Positions 1-8,820 of a stretch of DNA of 56,027 bases are shown here, piece by piece (positions within the stretch are counted from its first letter, which is position 1; each line of letters begins with the position of its first letter). The stretch comes from Acidimicrobiia bacterium (lineage in GTDB: Bacteria; Actinomycetota; Acidimicrobiia; IMCC26256; JAMXLJ01). Location of the stretch: the NCBI GenBank assembly GCA_035651955.1, contig DASRES010000054.1:1-56027 (forward strand). Reading direction: 5' to 3'. Position numbers and translations under genes: made by a program. The notes beneath the pieces are model-generated. The model was not told where the DNA came from. It worked only from the letters and a program-made list of their open reading frames with translations, and made no database searches.

Positions 1-1032
1 CTCGTCCGCCAGGCTCGAGACCTGCGCGGCCTCGGCGAGGTCCTGCAGCGCGACACCGTCGACCGGGACGAGCTCGGCTGCCTGCCGGTTCCCGAACGTG
101 ATCGTGCCCGTCTTGTCGAGCAGCAGGGTGGAGCAGTCGCCAGCGGCCTCCACGGCGCGTCCGCTCATCGCGAGCACGTTGCGGCGCACGAGCCGGTCCA
201 TCCCCGCGATGCCGATCGCGGACAGCAGGCCGCCGATCGTCGTCGGGATGAGGCACACGAGGAGCGCGACGAGCGTGATGACCGGCTGCCGCGCGTGCGC
301 GTAGATCGCGAACGGCTGCAACGTGACCGTCGCGAGCAGGAACACGATCGTCAGGCCGGCGAGGAGGATGTTCAGCGCGATCTCGTTCGGCGTCTTCTGG
401 CGGTTGGATCCCTCGACCAGCGCGATCATCCGGTCGACGAACGTCTCGCCGGGGCGCGCGGTGATCCGCACGACGATCTCGTCCGAGAGCACCCGGGTGC
501 CACCCGTGACGGCCGACCGGTCACCGCCCGACTCACGGATGACGGGCGCGGACTCGCCCGTGATCGCGGACTCGTCGATGCTCGCGATCCCCTCGATCAC
601 CTCGCCGTCGCTCGGAATGACCTCGCCCGCCGTGACGACGCACTCGTCGCCGGGCTGCAGCTCGGTGCTCGGACACTCGGTGACCGACCCGTCGGCCCCG
701 CGGCGCCGCGCGACCGTCTCCGTGCGCGTCCGCCGGAGCGTGTCGGCCTGGGCCTTCCCGCGCCCCTCGGCGACGGCCTCGGCGAAGTTGGCGAAGAGGA
801 CGGTGAACCAGAGGAACGCCGCGACCAGACCGGCGAAGACGTTCTCCTGCATCGACGACGAGGGCGCGTCGCGCAGGAACAGGATCGTCGTCAGGACGCT
901 GCCGACCTCGACCACGAACATCACCGGATTGCCGACCATCGTGCGCGGGCTGAGCTTCACGAAGCTGTCGACGATCGCTCGCCGCACCAACGCGGCGTCG
1001 AGCAGCTTCGCCTTCTCACCGGGCTGCGTCAT
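1..1032 (-). CDS. kdpB: K+-transporting P-type ATPase subunit B (KdpB), C-terminus cut by window edge
   Basis: Catalytic subunit of the high-affinity KdpFABC potassium pump in the inner membrane. 344 codons are present and the frame runs open off the window start, so about half the usual ~680 residues is missing. Visible are the first transmembrane helices, the actuator-domain TGES motif near residues 158-161, a further TM pair around residues 222-272, and the phosphorylation motif DKTGT with the aspartate at about 306, matching the family position. The ATG overlaps the kdpA stop as ATGA, so translation is coupled. kdpC would be expected just beyond the window start. Identification is very secure. 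Confidence 0.97.
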   Translation of the reverse strand, partial: MTQPGEKAKLLDAALVRRAIVDSFVKLSPRTMVGNPVMFVVEVGSVLTTILFLRDAPSSSMQENVFAGLVAAFLWFTVLFANFAEAVAEGRGKAQADTLRRTRTETVARRRGADGSVTECPSTELQPGDECVVTAGEVIPSDGEVIEGIASIDESAITGESAPVIRESGGDRSAVTGGTRVLSDEIVVRITARPGETFVDRMIALVEGSNRQKTPNEIALNILLAGLTIVFLLATVTLQPFAIYAHARQPVITLVALLVCLIPTTIGGLLSAIGIAGMDRLVRRNVLAMSGRAVEAAGDCSTLLLDKTGTITFGNRQAAELVPVDGVALQDLAEAAQVSSLADE

Positions 1033-2735
1033 GCCAACCGCTCCACGATCGGACCCAACGCGAGGGCTGGGAAGTAGGTGAGGCCGACGACGATCAGCAC
1101 GACACCACCGAGCAACCCGGCGAACAGTGGCGTGCCGGTCGGGAACGTGCCGGCCGACGCGGGGACCTTCTGCTTGCGCACGAGCGAGCCCGCGATGCCG
1201 AGCGTCGGCACGATGAGGAAGAACCGGCCGACGAGCATCGCGAGCGCGAGGGTCACCTGGTACCAGGTCGAGGTGACGGTCAGGCCGCCGAACGCGGAGC
1301 CGTTGTTGTTCCCGGCCGACGTGAACGCGTAGACGATCTCCGTGAAGCCATGTTGACCGGGGTTGAGGATCGCGTGCCGCGCGCTGCCGATGACCACCGA
1401 CGCTCCGGCGAAGCCGAGCACGACGAGCGGCACGAACAGGATGTACAGCACGACGAGCTTGACCTCGCCGGCCTGGATCTTCTTGCCGAGGTACTCCGGT
1501 GTCCGGCCGACCATCAAGCCCGCGATGAACACCCCGAGCAGGACGAACACGAGCATCCCGTACAGCCCCGAGCCGACACCGCCCGGGCTGACCTCGCCCA
1601 GCATCATGTTGGCGAGCGGGACCGCACCGCCGAGCGGCGTCATGCTGTCGTGCGCGCAGTCGACGGCTCCCGTCGACGTGCCGGTCGTCGAGGCGGCGTA
1701 CAGGCCGCACCCGGCCGAGCCGAACCGTGTCTCTTTCCCTTCGAGGTTCCCGCCCGGGTTCGTGGCGCTGACGTGTTGCGCGGCACCGGCCGTCGTCAGG
1801 TGCGGATTGCCCGCGGTCTCCTGCGTCATCGCGAACCCCGCCGCGCCGGCCCACAGCACGAACATGACCGCGAACACGACCCAGCCCTGGCGTTGGTCGC
1901 CGGCCATCTTCCCGAACGTGTACGTCAGCGCGAACGGGATGAGGAGCAGCAGGAAGATCTGCAACACGTTCGTGATCGCGTTCGGGTTCTCGAACGGGTG
2001 CGCCGAGTTCGCGTTCAGCGGGCCGCCGCCGTTCGTGCCGATCTCCTTGATCGACTCCTGGCTGGCGAACGGGCCGCCCGGTATGTGCTGCACCTGGTGA
2101 GTGACCGTGTGCGCGGTCGTGAACCCGTGCAGGTTCTGGATCACGCCCTGGCTGACGAAGACGAGCGCGAACACGAAGGAGAGCGGCACGAGGATGCGCA
2201 GCGTGCCGCGCACGAGATCGACCCAGAAGTTCCCGATCGTGCCGCCGCGCGCCCGGACGAGCCCGCGGACGAGCGCGATGGCGACCGCCATGCCGACCGC
2301 GGCAGACGCGAAGTTCTGCACCGCGAGCCCGGCCATCTGCGTGAGATGGCTCATCGTCGACTCGCCCGCGTAGCTCTGCCAGTTGGTGTTGGTCGTGAAG
2401 CTGACCGCGGTGTTGAACGCGACGCTCGGCGACACGCCCTTCACGCCCGTCGGGTCGAGAGGGAGGTGACCCTGCAGACGCTGGAGCAGGTACAGGAGCA
2501 GGACCGACACGACGCTGAACGCGAGCGTCGCGAAGGCGTACGCGCTCCAACGCTGCTCGCGCTCCGGGTCTACGCCGGCGACGCGGTAGACCGCGCGCTC
2601 GACGGGGAGGAACAGCCGGTCGCCGGGCGCGGCTCCGCCGCCGAACACCTTCGCCATGTACGAGCCGAGCAGCGGCGTCGCGACGACGAGTGCGACGGCG
2701 ACGAGCGCGAACTGCCCCCACGCGGGGAACGTCAT
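1029..2735 (-). CDS. kdpA: K+-transporting ATPase subunit A (KdpA), the K+ channel-like subunit
   Basis: 568 residues, the normal length for KdpA, with about ten hydrophobic helices. It selects and binds K+ and resembles a four-repeat K+ channel. The filter loops are visible: TNTNWQSY near residue 115, [18 protein letters not shown] near 235, a GGVGSGLYG loop near 385 and [12 protein letters not shown] near 475. The ATG overlaps the upstream kdpF stop (ATGA) and its own stop overlaps the kdpB ATG, so kdpF-kdpA-kdpB are translationally coupled. The loop between the second and third filter segments carries a longer extracytoplasmic insert with two cysteines (near residues 343 and 359). Confidence 0.97.
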   Translation of the reverse strand: MTFPAWGQFALVAVALVVATPLLGSYMAKVFGGGAAPGDRLFLPVERAVYRVAGVDPEREQRWSAYAFATLAFSVVSVLLLYLLQRLQGHLPLDPTGVKGVSPSVAFNTAVSFTTNTNWQSYAGESTMSHLTQMAGLAVQNFASAAVGMAVAIALVRGLVRARGGTIGNFWVDLVRGTLRILVPLSFVFALVFVSQGVIQNLHGFTTAHTVTHQVQHIPGGPFASQESIKEIGTNGGGPLNANSAHPFENPNAITNVLQIFLLLLIPFALTYTFGKMAGDQRQGWVVFAVMFVLWAGAAGFAMTQETAGNPHLTTAGAAQHVSATNPGGNLEGKETRFGSAGCGLYAASTTGTSTGAVDCAHDSMTPLGGAVPLANMMLGEVSPGGVGSGLYGMLVFVLLGVFIAGLMVGRTPEYLGKKIQAGEVKLVVLYILFVPLVVLGFAGASVVIGSARHAILNPGQHGFTEIVYAFTSAGNNNGSAFGGLTVTSTWYQVTLALAMLVGRFFLIVPTLGIAGSLVRKQKVPASAGTFPTGTPLFAGLLGGVVLIVVGLTYFPALALGPIVERLA

Positions 2736-2824
2736 CCCAGCCGCTCCGGCAGCAGCAGGGCGATGACGAGGTACACCGCGAGCACGATCGCGACGACCAG
2801 CCCGACGACGTCGTCGATCTTCAC
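2732..2824 (-). CDS. kdpF: KdpF small stabilising subunit
   Basis: A 30-residue single-helix peptide (begins [15 protein letters not shown], ends PERLG) immediately before kdpA. Size, position and the pattern of one helix followed by a Leu-rich end and a short polar tail are those of KdpF, which stabilises the KdpFABC complex. It starts at a GTG that overlaps the stop of the 51-residue peptide upstream (GTGA) and ends overlapping the kdpA ATG. It is too short for normal gene finders. Assignment rests on position and topology; KdpF sequences are poorly conserved. Confidence 0.85.
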   Translation of the reverse strand: MKIDDVVGLVVAIVLAVYLVIALLLPERLG

Positions 2825-2976
2825 GCCGCGCGCTCCTCGGGGCTCGTGGGCGTCTCGTCCGCCGTCACGACCGTCTCGTCGGCGCCGATGATCCGGTCGC
2901 ACGCGAACACGAGTGCGACCGCGAGCGCGAAGAACGCGATGACGACCAACGGGTAGACGACGTCAGCGAGCTGCAT
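2821..2976 (-). CDS. 51-residue single-pass membrane peptide in the kdp operon
   Basis: ATG at 2976, one base after the stop of the KdpD-like sensor gene, and a stop that overlaps the kdpF GTG. The sequence has one hydrophobic helix (about residues 7-25, [20 protein letters not shown]...) followed by an acidic, Thr-rich cytosolic tail ([19 protein letters not shown]). I do not recognise a family. The tight coupling to kdpF and the sensor argues that it is real and acts with the Kdp pump, perhaps as a second accessory subunit or a link between sensor and pump. That role is inference. Confidence 0.72.
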   Translation of the reverse strand: MQLADVVYPLVVIAFFALAVALVFACDRIIGADETVVTADETPTSPEERAA

Positions 2977-2977
2977 G

Positions 2978-3718
2978 TCACGCGGTCCCGTTCACGAGGA
3001 GTGAGCCGAGCTGGTCGGCGAGTGCGATCGCGGTCGCGCGGTCGTCGCCCGGGATGAGCATCCCGAAGGTGTCGTACGGGAGGTCGAGAACGAACCGTCC
3101 GATCTGCCGGCCGTCGCCCCACACGGGGAGCTCGAGCCGGCGCGACTCGGCCGGACCGCCGTCGTCCCCGGCGATGCGGACCCGACCGTGCGCGAGCACG
3201 GGAAGCGTGGCGACGAACGGCGGCCGTTCGAACCAGCACGCCTCGAGGTCGAGCAGGTGGGTGAGCTCCGCCTCGACCGCGCGGATCAGCCGGCCCGGCG
3301 GCTCGCCACCGGCCGCGAGCTCGGCGAGCCGCTGGATCCGGTCGAGCTCGTGCTGCTTCTGCAGGGCGTGCATCCGGCTGCGGTACATGCGCACGACGAG
3401 CTCGCCGACGACGAGGCCGACCACGAGCAACAACACCGTCGTCTCGATGTCGTCACGCCCGTTGATCGCGAACGACCCGTACGGCCGGGTGAAGAAGACG
3501 TCGAACGCGACCGCCGACGCGAGCGCGCTCAGCGCGCCGCCCGCGCGGCCGCCGAGGATCGCGGACGCGACCACGACGACGACGAGCACCAGCGCGACGT
3601 TCGACGCCAGCATCTCGGACCGCAGTGGCACCAACGCGGCCGCCACGACGAAGGGCACGCCGACGGCGACCGCCAGACGCCACGGTGTCAGCCGGGGAAA
3701 CGGTTCGACGGGCTTCAC
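2978..3718 (-). CDS. KdpD-like sensor domain protein without a kinase (DUF4118 plus GAF-like)
   Basis: About 246 residues from the GTG at 3718. Four closely packed helices (residues ~10-115) carry the KdpD-type membrane signature around AFDVFFTRPYGSFAI, which is the DUF4118 domain of KdpD. A short coiled linker (RMYRSRMHALQKQHELDRIQ) and a ~110-residue soluble part that looks GAF-like follow. The USP and histidine-kinase domains of a full KdpD (~900 residues) are absent. It is the first gene of the kdp operon, so it probably senses membrane or K+ status or modulates the pump. A longer reading from further upstream exists, but it would add 14 Arg/Cys-rich residues with no support. Confidence 0.82.
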   Translation of the reverse strand: MKPVEPFPRLTPWRLAVAVGVPFVVAAALVPLRSEMLASNVALVLVVVVVASAILGGRAGGALSALASAVAFDVFFTRPYGSFAINGRDDIETTVLLLVVGLVVGELVVRMYRSRMHALQKQHELDRIQRLAELAAGGEPPGRLIRAVEAELTHLLDLEACWFERPPFVATLPVLAHGRVRIAGDDGGPAESRRLELPVWGDGRQIGRFVLDLPYDTFGMLIPGDDRATAIALADQLGSLLVNGTA

Positions 3719-3760
3719 GCACGCCCTTGTACGACACGTGCGGCCGCGCCCGGAACGCAC

Positions 3761-3798
3761 TTGACGGCTTCCTGACGCCCGGCGGACGCCTCTTGACG
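3761..3798. promoter_or_regulatory. Three-box array upstream of the kdp operon (candidate KdpE-type operator)
   Basis: Read on the + strand, TTGACG at 3761, CTGACG at 3772 and TTGACG at 3793 lie at offsets 0, +11 and +32. Direct repeats one helical turn apart are typical of OmpR/KdpE-family response regulators. The array lies between the kimA-like stop and the kdp sensor start, 43 bases from the latter. The same three boxes at the same offsets occur at 5832-5869. A TACAAG hexamer at 3726-3731, 7 bases before the GTG, may be the -10. Naming KdpE as the binder is inference. Confidence 0.6.
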
Positions 3799-3806
3799 AC
3801 CGTCCG

Positions 3807-5780
3807 CTACGCGTCCGCGTGGACGGACGTCTCGCCCATCTTGTACGGGATGATCGTCACGTTCGCGTGCTCGAGCCCGCTGATCGCCTCGGCGATCTCG
3901 TCACCGGTTCGGTCGTGCAGGAAGCGGTGCCACGTGTGGCTGTAGACGCGGTGCGGGAGCACCACGGTCACCTCGGTCTGGCCGTCGGCGAGCTCGGCTG
4001 CGACGTACTCCAGCACGGCGCGCGCGACACGCCGGTCGGGACAGTCGACGAGCTCGAGAGGAACGCGCGCGAGGCCCAGCCGCGCCCATTCGGCGGCGAG
4101 ACGCGCGCCCGCGTCGCGGTCCCACGCGATGTGGACGGCGCGCATCTCGTCGGGAACGAGCGTGCGCGCGTACTGGATCGCACGCGCCGTGCTCTGGTCG
4201 AGCCGCGCGGCGAGGACGAGGACGACATGGCGGCGCAGCACGGGTGCGGTGACGGCTGCGGTCACGTCGTGCTCGAGCTGGTCGGCCTCGGACTCGTACT
4301 GGCGGTTGAGGCGTACGAGCAGCGCGACGAGGACGGGCACGAAGATGATGATCACCCACGCGCCGTGCGTGAACTTCGTGATGCCGATGATGACGTCGAC
4401 GACGGCGGACAGCACGGCGCCGATGCCGTTCACGAACAGGCCCCGCCGCCATCCCGGTTCCTTGCGCGTGACGTGGTGCTTCGCCATGCCGGCCTGCGAC
4501 AGCGTGAACGACGTGAACACGCCGATCGCGTAGAGCGGGATCAGCCGGTCGACCTTCGCGCCCGTCACGACGACGAGCACCGCGGCCGCGAGCGCGAGGG
4601 CGATGATGCCGTTGGAGAACACCAGCCGGTGGCCGCGCTTGGTGAGCTGGCGGGGCATGAAGTTGTCACCCGCGTGGAACGACGCCAGCCGCGGGAAGTC
4701 TGCGAAGCTCGTGTTCGCGGCGAGGACGAGGATCAGCATGGTCCCGACCTGGAGCAGCCCGTAGAGGAGGCCGCCGACCGGGCCCGTCCCGAACACCTGC
4801 TTGCCGACCTGCGAGATGACCGTCGGCGTCCCGGACACGTACGGGATCGGGTGGACACGCGTCGAGAGGACGGACAGCCCCAGGAAGAGCGTCCCGAGCG
4901 TCGCGCCCATGATGATCAGCGTGACGCGCGCGTTCTTCCACTCGGGCTTGCGGAACGCGGTGACGCCGTTGGAGATCGCCTCCACACCGGTCACGGCCGC
5001 GCCACCCGACGCGAACGCGTGCAGCAGCACGTACAGGCCCGCCCCGTACGCGAGGCCGTCGCCCGGGCTGCCGAGCTTCAGCATCCCCTTCTTGCTCACC
5101 GACTGCGGCGCGAGGTGCCCGAACCCCATCTTGTAGAAGCCGACGAGCAGCAGCACGCCCATGATGCCGATGAAGAGGTACGTCGGGACCGCGAAGATCT
5201 TCCCGGACTCACGGACGCCCTTCAGGTTCCCGACCGCGATCACGACGATGAAGAACAGCGAGATCTCGACGGAGTACGGGCGGAGCGACGCGATCGCGGA
5301 CGTCAGCGCGGCGGTGCCCGCCGCCGTCGACACCGCGACGGTGAGCACGTAGTCGGTCAGCAGCGACACCCCCGCGACCTGCGCGGGCAGGAGGCCGAAA
5401 TTGTCGCGCGTGACCATGTACGCGCCACCGGCCGTCGGGTACTCCTTGATCGTCTCGCGGTACGAGAGGATCAGGAAGAACAGCACGACGAGCATCGCGA
5501 TCGTCACGGGGACCACGAGGCTGAACGCCGCGAGGCCCACCGCGATGACGAGGACGCGGAGGATCTCCTCGGTCGCGTACGCCGAGGACGAGATACAGTC
5601 CGACGAGAACACCGCGAGCGCGGTGGGGATCCCGAGGCGCTCGTGCTCGAGCTGGTCCGTGTCGAGCGGCGGACCCAGGAGACGCTTCTTCAACCGGTAG
5701 CGCCGGCTCTCGGGAAGGTTCGGCGCCGCGGTCGGCGGCGGCATCGGAGTGGGCGCCTGACGCGGGGTGACGGTCTCCAT
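3807..5780 (-). CDS. KimA-like K+ uptake permease (APC superfamily), copy 1
   Basis: 657 residues. The N-terminal ~480 residues hold about 12 helices, starting with the LGIPTALAVFSSDCISSSAYATEE segment typical of the KimA/YdaO branch of APC permeases. The last ~170 residues are a soluble alpha/beta domain, as in KimA, a K+/H+ symporter regulated by c-di-AMP in Bacillus. The family is often annotated simply as 'APC family permease' or 'amino acid permease'. The surroundings (kdp, trkA, H+-pyrophosphatase) favour potassium as the substrate. A close paralogue lies at 8817-10826. The ATG at 5780 has no Shine-Dalgarno but has a TAGAAA six bases upstream, so the mRNA may be leaderless. Confidence 0.85.
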   Translation of the reverse strand: METVTPRQAPTPMPPPTAAPNLPESRRYRLKKRLLGPPLDTDQLEHERLGIPTALAVFSSDCISSSAYATEEILRVLVIAVGLAAFSLVVPVTIAMLVVLFFLILSYRETIKEYPTAGGAYMVTRDNFGLLPAQVAGVSLLTDYVLTVAVSTAAGTAALTSAIASLRPYSVEISLFFIVVIAVGNLKGVRESGKIFAVPTYLFIGIMGVLLLVGFYKMGFGHLAPQSVSKKGMLKLGSPGDGLAYGAGLYVLLHAFASGGAAVTGVEAISNGVTAFRKPEWKNARVTLIIMGATLGTLFLGLSVLSTRVHPIPYVSGTPTVISQVGKQVFGTGPVGGLLYGLLQVGTMLILVLAANTSFADFPRLASFHAGDNFMPRQLTKRGHRLVFSNGIIALALAAAVLVVVTGAKVDRLIPLYAIGVFTSFTLSQAGMAKHHVTRKEPGWRRGLFVNGIGAVLSAVVDVIIGITKFTHGAWVIIIFVPVLVALLVRLNRQYESEADQLEHDVTAAVTAPVLRRHVVLVLAARLDQSTARAIQYARTLVPDEMRAVHIAWDRDAGARLAAEWARLGLARVPLELVDCPDRRVARAVLEYVAAELADGQTEVTVVLPHRVYSHTWHRFLHDRTGDEIAEAISGLEHANVTIIPYKMGETSVHADA

Positions 5781-5786
5781 CGCGCG

Positions 5787-5792
5787 TTTCTA
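5787..5792 (-). promoter_or_regulatory. Candidate -10 box of a leaderless promoter for the kimA-like gene
   Basis: TAGAAA on the minus strand ends six bases before the ATG, which would put the transcription start at the start codon. The three-box array lies 40 bases upstream of this hexamer; in the kdp leader the distance is 30, one helical turn less. This is pattern evidence only. Confidence 0.45.
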
Positions 5793-5831
5793 CGGGTCCC
5801 ACCCCGCGCGCCCGCAGCCCGGCCCGGCGTC

Positions 5832-5869
5832 TTGACGCGTTCTTGACGCGGACCGGCCGCGTCCTGATG
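5832..5869. promoter_or_regulatory. Three-box array upstream of the kimA-like gene (candidate KdpE-type operator)
   Basis: On the + strand TTGACG at 5832, TTGACG at 5843 and CTGATG at 5864 sit at offsets 0, +11 and +32, exactly as in the array before the kdp operon (3761-3798). The first two boxes are part of an 11-base tandem repeat, TCTTGACGCG(T/G). The array is 52 bases upstream of the permease ATG. A shared operator for kdp and this K+ permease is the simplest reading. Confidence 0.6.
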
Positions 5870-5878
5870 CGGACGCGA

Positions 5879-5911
5879 CACGGCCCGCCGCTCGATGGAG
5901 GGCGGGCCGTG
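5879..5911 (-). terminator. Hairpin downstream of the H+-pyrophosphatase gene
   Basis: Perfect 11-base inverted repeat (CACGGCCCGCC / GGCGGGCCGTG) with an 11-base loop, starting 32 bases after the hppA stop. There is no T-tract, as is usual for high-GC actinobacterial terminators. Confidence 0.7.
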
Positions 5912-5942
5912 ACAGCGGATGACGCCGTTGCTGCCGTGTGTC

Positions 5943-8300
5943 TTACGGCGCGAGCTGCGCCTCGCGCTCGTGGATCGCCTCCTCGACGATCTCGGACTCC
6001 TCGGCGAACCCGCCGCCCTTGCGCTTCGAGAACGCGATCGCGACGAGCAGGATGACGAGGCTCGCACCCGCGATGCCGAAGCGCGCGGCGTCGTTGTTGC
6101 GGAGGCTGATCACCGCGGGGAGCACGAGGAGCGCGACGAGATTCATCACCTTGATGAGCGGGTTGAGCGCGGGACCCGCGGTGTCCTTGAACGGGTCGCC
6201 GACGGTGTCGCCGATGACGGCGGCCTTGTGTGCCTCGGAGCCCTTGCCGCCCTCGTGACCGTCCTCGATGTACTTCTTCGCGTTGTCCCACGCGCCACCG
6301 GCGTTGTTGAGGAAGTTCGCCATCAACTGACCGGTGAGGATGACGGCGCCGAGGAACGCGCCGAGCGCGAGGTAGCTGACGCCGAACCCGACGATGACGG
6401 GCGACAGCACCGCGAGCAGCGCGGGCGTCGCGAGCTCGCGCAGCGACGCCTTCGTGCAGATGTCGATGACCGGGCCGTAGTCGGGCCGCTTCGTGCCCGC
6501 CATGATCTGACCGTCGGCGAACTGCGAGCGGACCTCCTGCACGACGGTCCCCGCGGTGCGGCCGACGGCGCGGATGGCGAGCGCGCTGAACAGGAACGCG
6601 ATCGAGCCACCGATGAGCAGTCCGATGAACGTCTTCGGCTCGGCGATGTTGATCTGGGTCGCGGTGTCGTGGAAGAGGGCCGAACCGGTCTTGCCGATGT
6701 TGAGCTCGCTGCCGATCGTCTCGATGAACGAGGCGAACAACGCGACGGCCGCGATGACCGCGGAGCCGATCGCGAACCCCTTCGTGACCGCCTTGGTCGT
6801 GTTCCCGACCGCGTCGAGCCCGACCATGATCCGCTCCGGCTCGCCGCCGAACTCGCCCGACATCTCGGCGATGCCCGCCGCGTTGTCGGCGACCGGGCCG
6901 AAGCTGTCCTCGGACACGACGACGCCCGTCGTCGCGAGCATGCCCATGCCGGTCAGCGCGATGAGGTACAGCGAGAACTGGATGTTGCCGCCGCCGAGCC
7001 CGATCGCGACACCGATCGTGATGGCGATGGCGATGATCGCCCACACCGACGACTCGAGACCGCTGCCGATGCCGGCGAGCACCGTCGTGGCCGGGCCGGT
7101 GCGTGTGGCCTCCGCGATCTCGCGGACCGGCTCGCGCTCGGTGGACGTGAAGTGCTCGGTGAGCGCGCTGACGGCCTGGGCGAGGATCAGCCCGACGACG
7201 ACCGCGCCGAACATCTTCCAGCCCTCGTTCTTCGGGCCGTTGCCGACGTACGCGAGCGCGACGACGAGCGTCGCGACGACGGTCAGCACGCCCGCGGTGA
7301 GGAACCCGCGGTTGATCGGTGCCATCGCGGAACGGTCGTTGTCCCTGGCGCGCACGGCGAAGACGCCGCAGATCGACGCGAGCACGCCGAGCGCGCGGAC
7401 GATCAGCGGGAAGATCAGACCGAGCACCCACTTGGTCGGGTCGTGGGGATAGATGGAGCGGAACGCGGCGACGCCCAGGATGATCGACGCCACGAGCGTG
7501 ACCTCGTAGCTCTCGAAGAGGTCGGCCGCCATCCCGGCGCAGTCGCCGACGTTGTCACCGACGTTGTCGGCGATCGTCGCGGGGTTGCGCGGGTCGTCCT
7601 CGGGGATGCCCTGCTCGACCTTGCCGACGAGGTCGGCACCGACGTCGGCCGCCTTCGTGAAGATCCCGCCGCCGACGCGCATGAACAGTGCGAGCAACGA
7701 TCCGCCGAAGCTGAAGCCGACGAGGATCGCGGTCGCGCTGTTCTGGAAGACCATGATGATGATCGTCGCCCCGAGCAGGCCGAGGCCGACGGTGAACATG
7801 CCCGCGATGCCGCCCGTCCGGAAGGCGACGCGAAGCGCACCGGGCAGGGACCCGGTGCGCGCGGCGGCTGCGGTGCGGACGTTCCCGCGTACTGCGAGGC
7901 TCATCCCGATGAACCCGGTGAGCCCGGACAGGAACCCGCCGACGATGAACGCGATCGTGCGGAACGCGCCCGACGCGACGAACGACAGCGCCTCCTCACC
8001 GCCCGGCTTCGCGACGCGCGTCGACGTGAAGAAGACTGCCGCCGCGACGGGCACGAGGATGATGAGGATCGTGCGGAACTGGCGCCGGAGGTACGCCATC
8101 GCGCCCTCCTGGATCGCCTTCGCGATCTCGCGCATCGTCGGCGTGCCCTCGTCCGCCGCGAGGACGCCGCGCATGAGGAACAGGCCGACCAGGATCGCGA
8201 GCAGCGCCGTGGCGATCGAGAACACCAGCCAGAACCACTCCGCGCCGGTGAGCTTGAACTCCTGGTAGCTGCCCTCGGCCGCGAGGATGATGCTCCCCAA
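5943..8300 (-). CDS. hppA: Membrane-bound H+-translocating pyrophosphatase (K+-independent type)
   Basis: Hydrolyses pyrophosphate to pump protons across the membrane. The frame is open to 8423, but the best start is the TTG at 8300, preceded by AAGGAG at an 8-base spacing, which gives 785 residues beginning MGSIILAAEGSYQEF and about 16 helices. The catalytic signature DNVGDNVGDCAGMAADLFE lies near residues 245-262. The ion-class position reads GNTTKA with Lys at about residue 503; in this family Lys marks K+-independent enzymes and Ala marks K+-dependent ones. A TTGACA-18-TACCGT promoter lies upstream and a hairpin downstream. Confidence 0.96.
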   Translation of the reverse strand: MGSIILAAEGSYQEFKLTGAEWFWLVFSIATALLAILVGLFLMRGVLAADEGTPTMREIAKAIQEGAMAYLRRQFRTILIILVPVAAAVFFTSTRVAKPGGEEALSFVASGAFRTIAFIVGGFLSGLTGFIGMSLAVRGNVRTAAAARTGSLPGALRVAFRTGGIAGMFTVGLGLLGATIIIMVFQNSATAILVGFSFGGSLLALFMRVGGGIFTKAADVGADLVGKVEQGIPEDDPRNPATIADNVGDNVGDCAGMAADLFESYEVTLVASIILGVAAFRSIYPHDPTKWVLGLIFPLIVRALGVLASICGVFAVRARDNDRSAMAPINRGFLTAGVLTVVATLVVALAYVGNGPKNEGWKMFGAVVVGLILAQAVSALTEHFTSTEREPVREIAEATRTGPATTVLAGIGSGLESSVWAIIAIAITIGVAIGLGGGNIQFSLYLIALTGMGMLATTGVVVSEDSFGPVADNAAGIAEMSGEFGGEPERIMVGLDAVGNTTKAVTKGFAIGSAVIAAVALFASFIETIGSELNIGKTGSALFHDTATQINIAEPKTFIGLLIGGSIAFLFSALAIRAVGRTAGTVVQEVRSQFADGQIMAGTKRPDYGPVIDICTKASLRELATPALLAVLSPVIVGFGVSYLALGAFLGAVILTGQLMANFLNNAGGAWDNAKKYIEDGHEGGKGSEAHKAAVIGDTVGDPFKDTAGPALNPLIKVMNLVALLVLPAVISLRNNDAARFGIAGASLVILLVAIAFSKRKGGGFAEESEIVEEAIHEREAQLAP

Positions 8301-8421
8301 CTGCGTGACTCCTTGGTCGAGACCCCACCGGTCGCCCTCGGACCGGATGCGTCGCTGACGCGCGAACCGTCGCTCCCCCGGCCCGGCGCGGCGGGTCCCG
8401 GGGGCGAAACTGCGGCGAGAC

Positions 8422-8451
8422 ACGGTACGGGCGCATTTCGGGCAGTGTCAA
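8422..8451 (-). promoter_or_regulatory. hppA promoter (TTGACA, 18-base spacer, TACCGT)
   Basis: Consensus -35 TTGACA at 8446-8451 and TANNNT-type -10 TACCGT at 8422-8427 on the minus strand, giving a leader of about 115 bases before the TTG start at 8300. The Tad operon has the same -10 hexamer and spacing. Confidence 0.6.
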
Positions 8452-8501
8452 TCTGTACGGAACATCACACGCCGGACGCGCGCGCGACCGAGACGGCACG
8501 T

Positions 8502-8517
8502 ACGCCGCCGGCGGCGT
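8502..8517. terminator. Short GC palindrome after the OB-fold gene
   Basis: ACGCCGCC/GGCGGCGT is a perfect 16-base palindrome directly abutting the stop of the OB-fold gene. As RNA it would fold into a short hairpin and could end the kimA2-OB transcript before hppA. Chance GC symmetry cannot be excluded. Confidence 0.35.
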
Positions 8518-8820
8518 TCAGTGGTCGAGCAGCTCGACGACGGGGTTGAGGATCGCGAGGTAGCCGCGGTGCTCCCCGACCATCCCCTCGGCGATGACGT
8601 GCCGGCCGAGCTCGACGCCCGCGATCCTCCGGCGCCCGAGGAAGATGAGCAGCAGCCCGCCGGTGTCGTCGACGACCGTGCACTCGAGCGAACCCACCTC
8701 GGCCCAGGGCTGCACCCGGATCGAGCGGATCCGACCCCGCACGCGCACCCACGTCCGCCACGTCACCTGGCCGATCGGGACGACGGGCAGGCTCCCGGGC
8801 TCGGCGTCCGTCGCGGTCAT
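8518..8820 (-). CDS. OB-fold nucleic-acid-binding-like protein linked to K+ genes
   Basis: 100 residues, all one small domain: a hydrophobic strand pattern with WVRVRGRIRSIRVQPWAE and a VVDDTGGLLLIFLGRR segment typical of a single OB fold of the RecG-wedge or tRNA-anticodon type. The ATG overlaps the stop of the KimA-like gene (ATGA). In mycobacteria an OB-fold gene also sits in the same block as an APC permease and two TrkA genes (the ceoB/ceoC region), so the linkage is ancient. Its function there is not known to me; nucleic-acid binding is inferred from the fold. Confidence 0.8.
   Translation of the reverse strand: MTATDAEPGSLPVVPIGQVTWRTWVRVRGRIRSIRVQPWAEVGSLECTVVDDTGGLLLIFLGRRRIAGVELGRHVIAEGMVGEHRGYLAILNPVVELLDH

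Noticed and set aside
5919-8549. An 876-codon + strand frame opposite hppA
   Set aside because: Shadow of the H+-pyrophosphatase gene, whose motifs are unambiguous on the minus strand.
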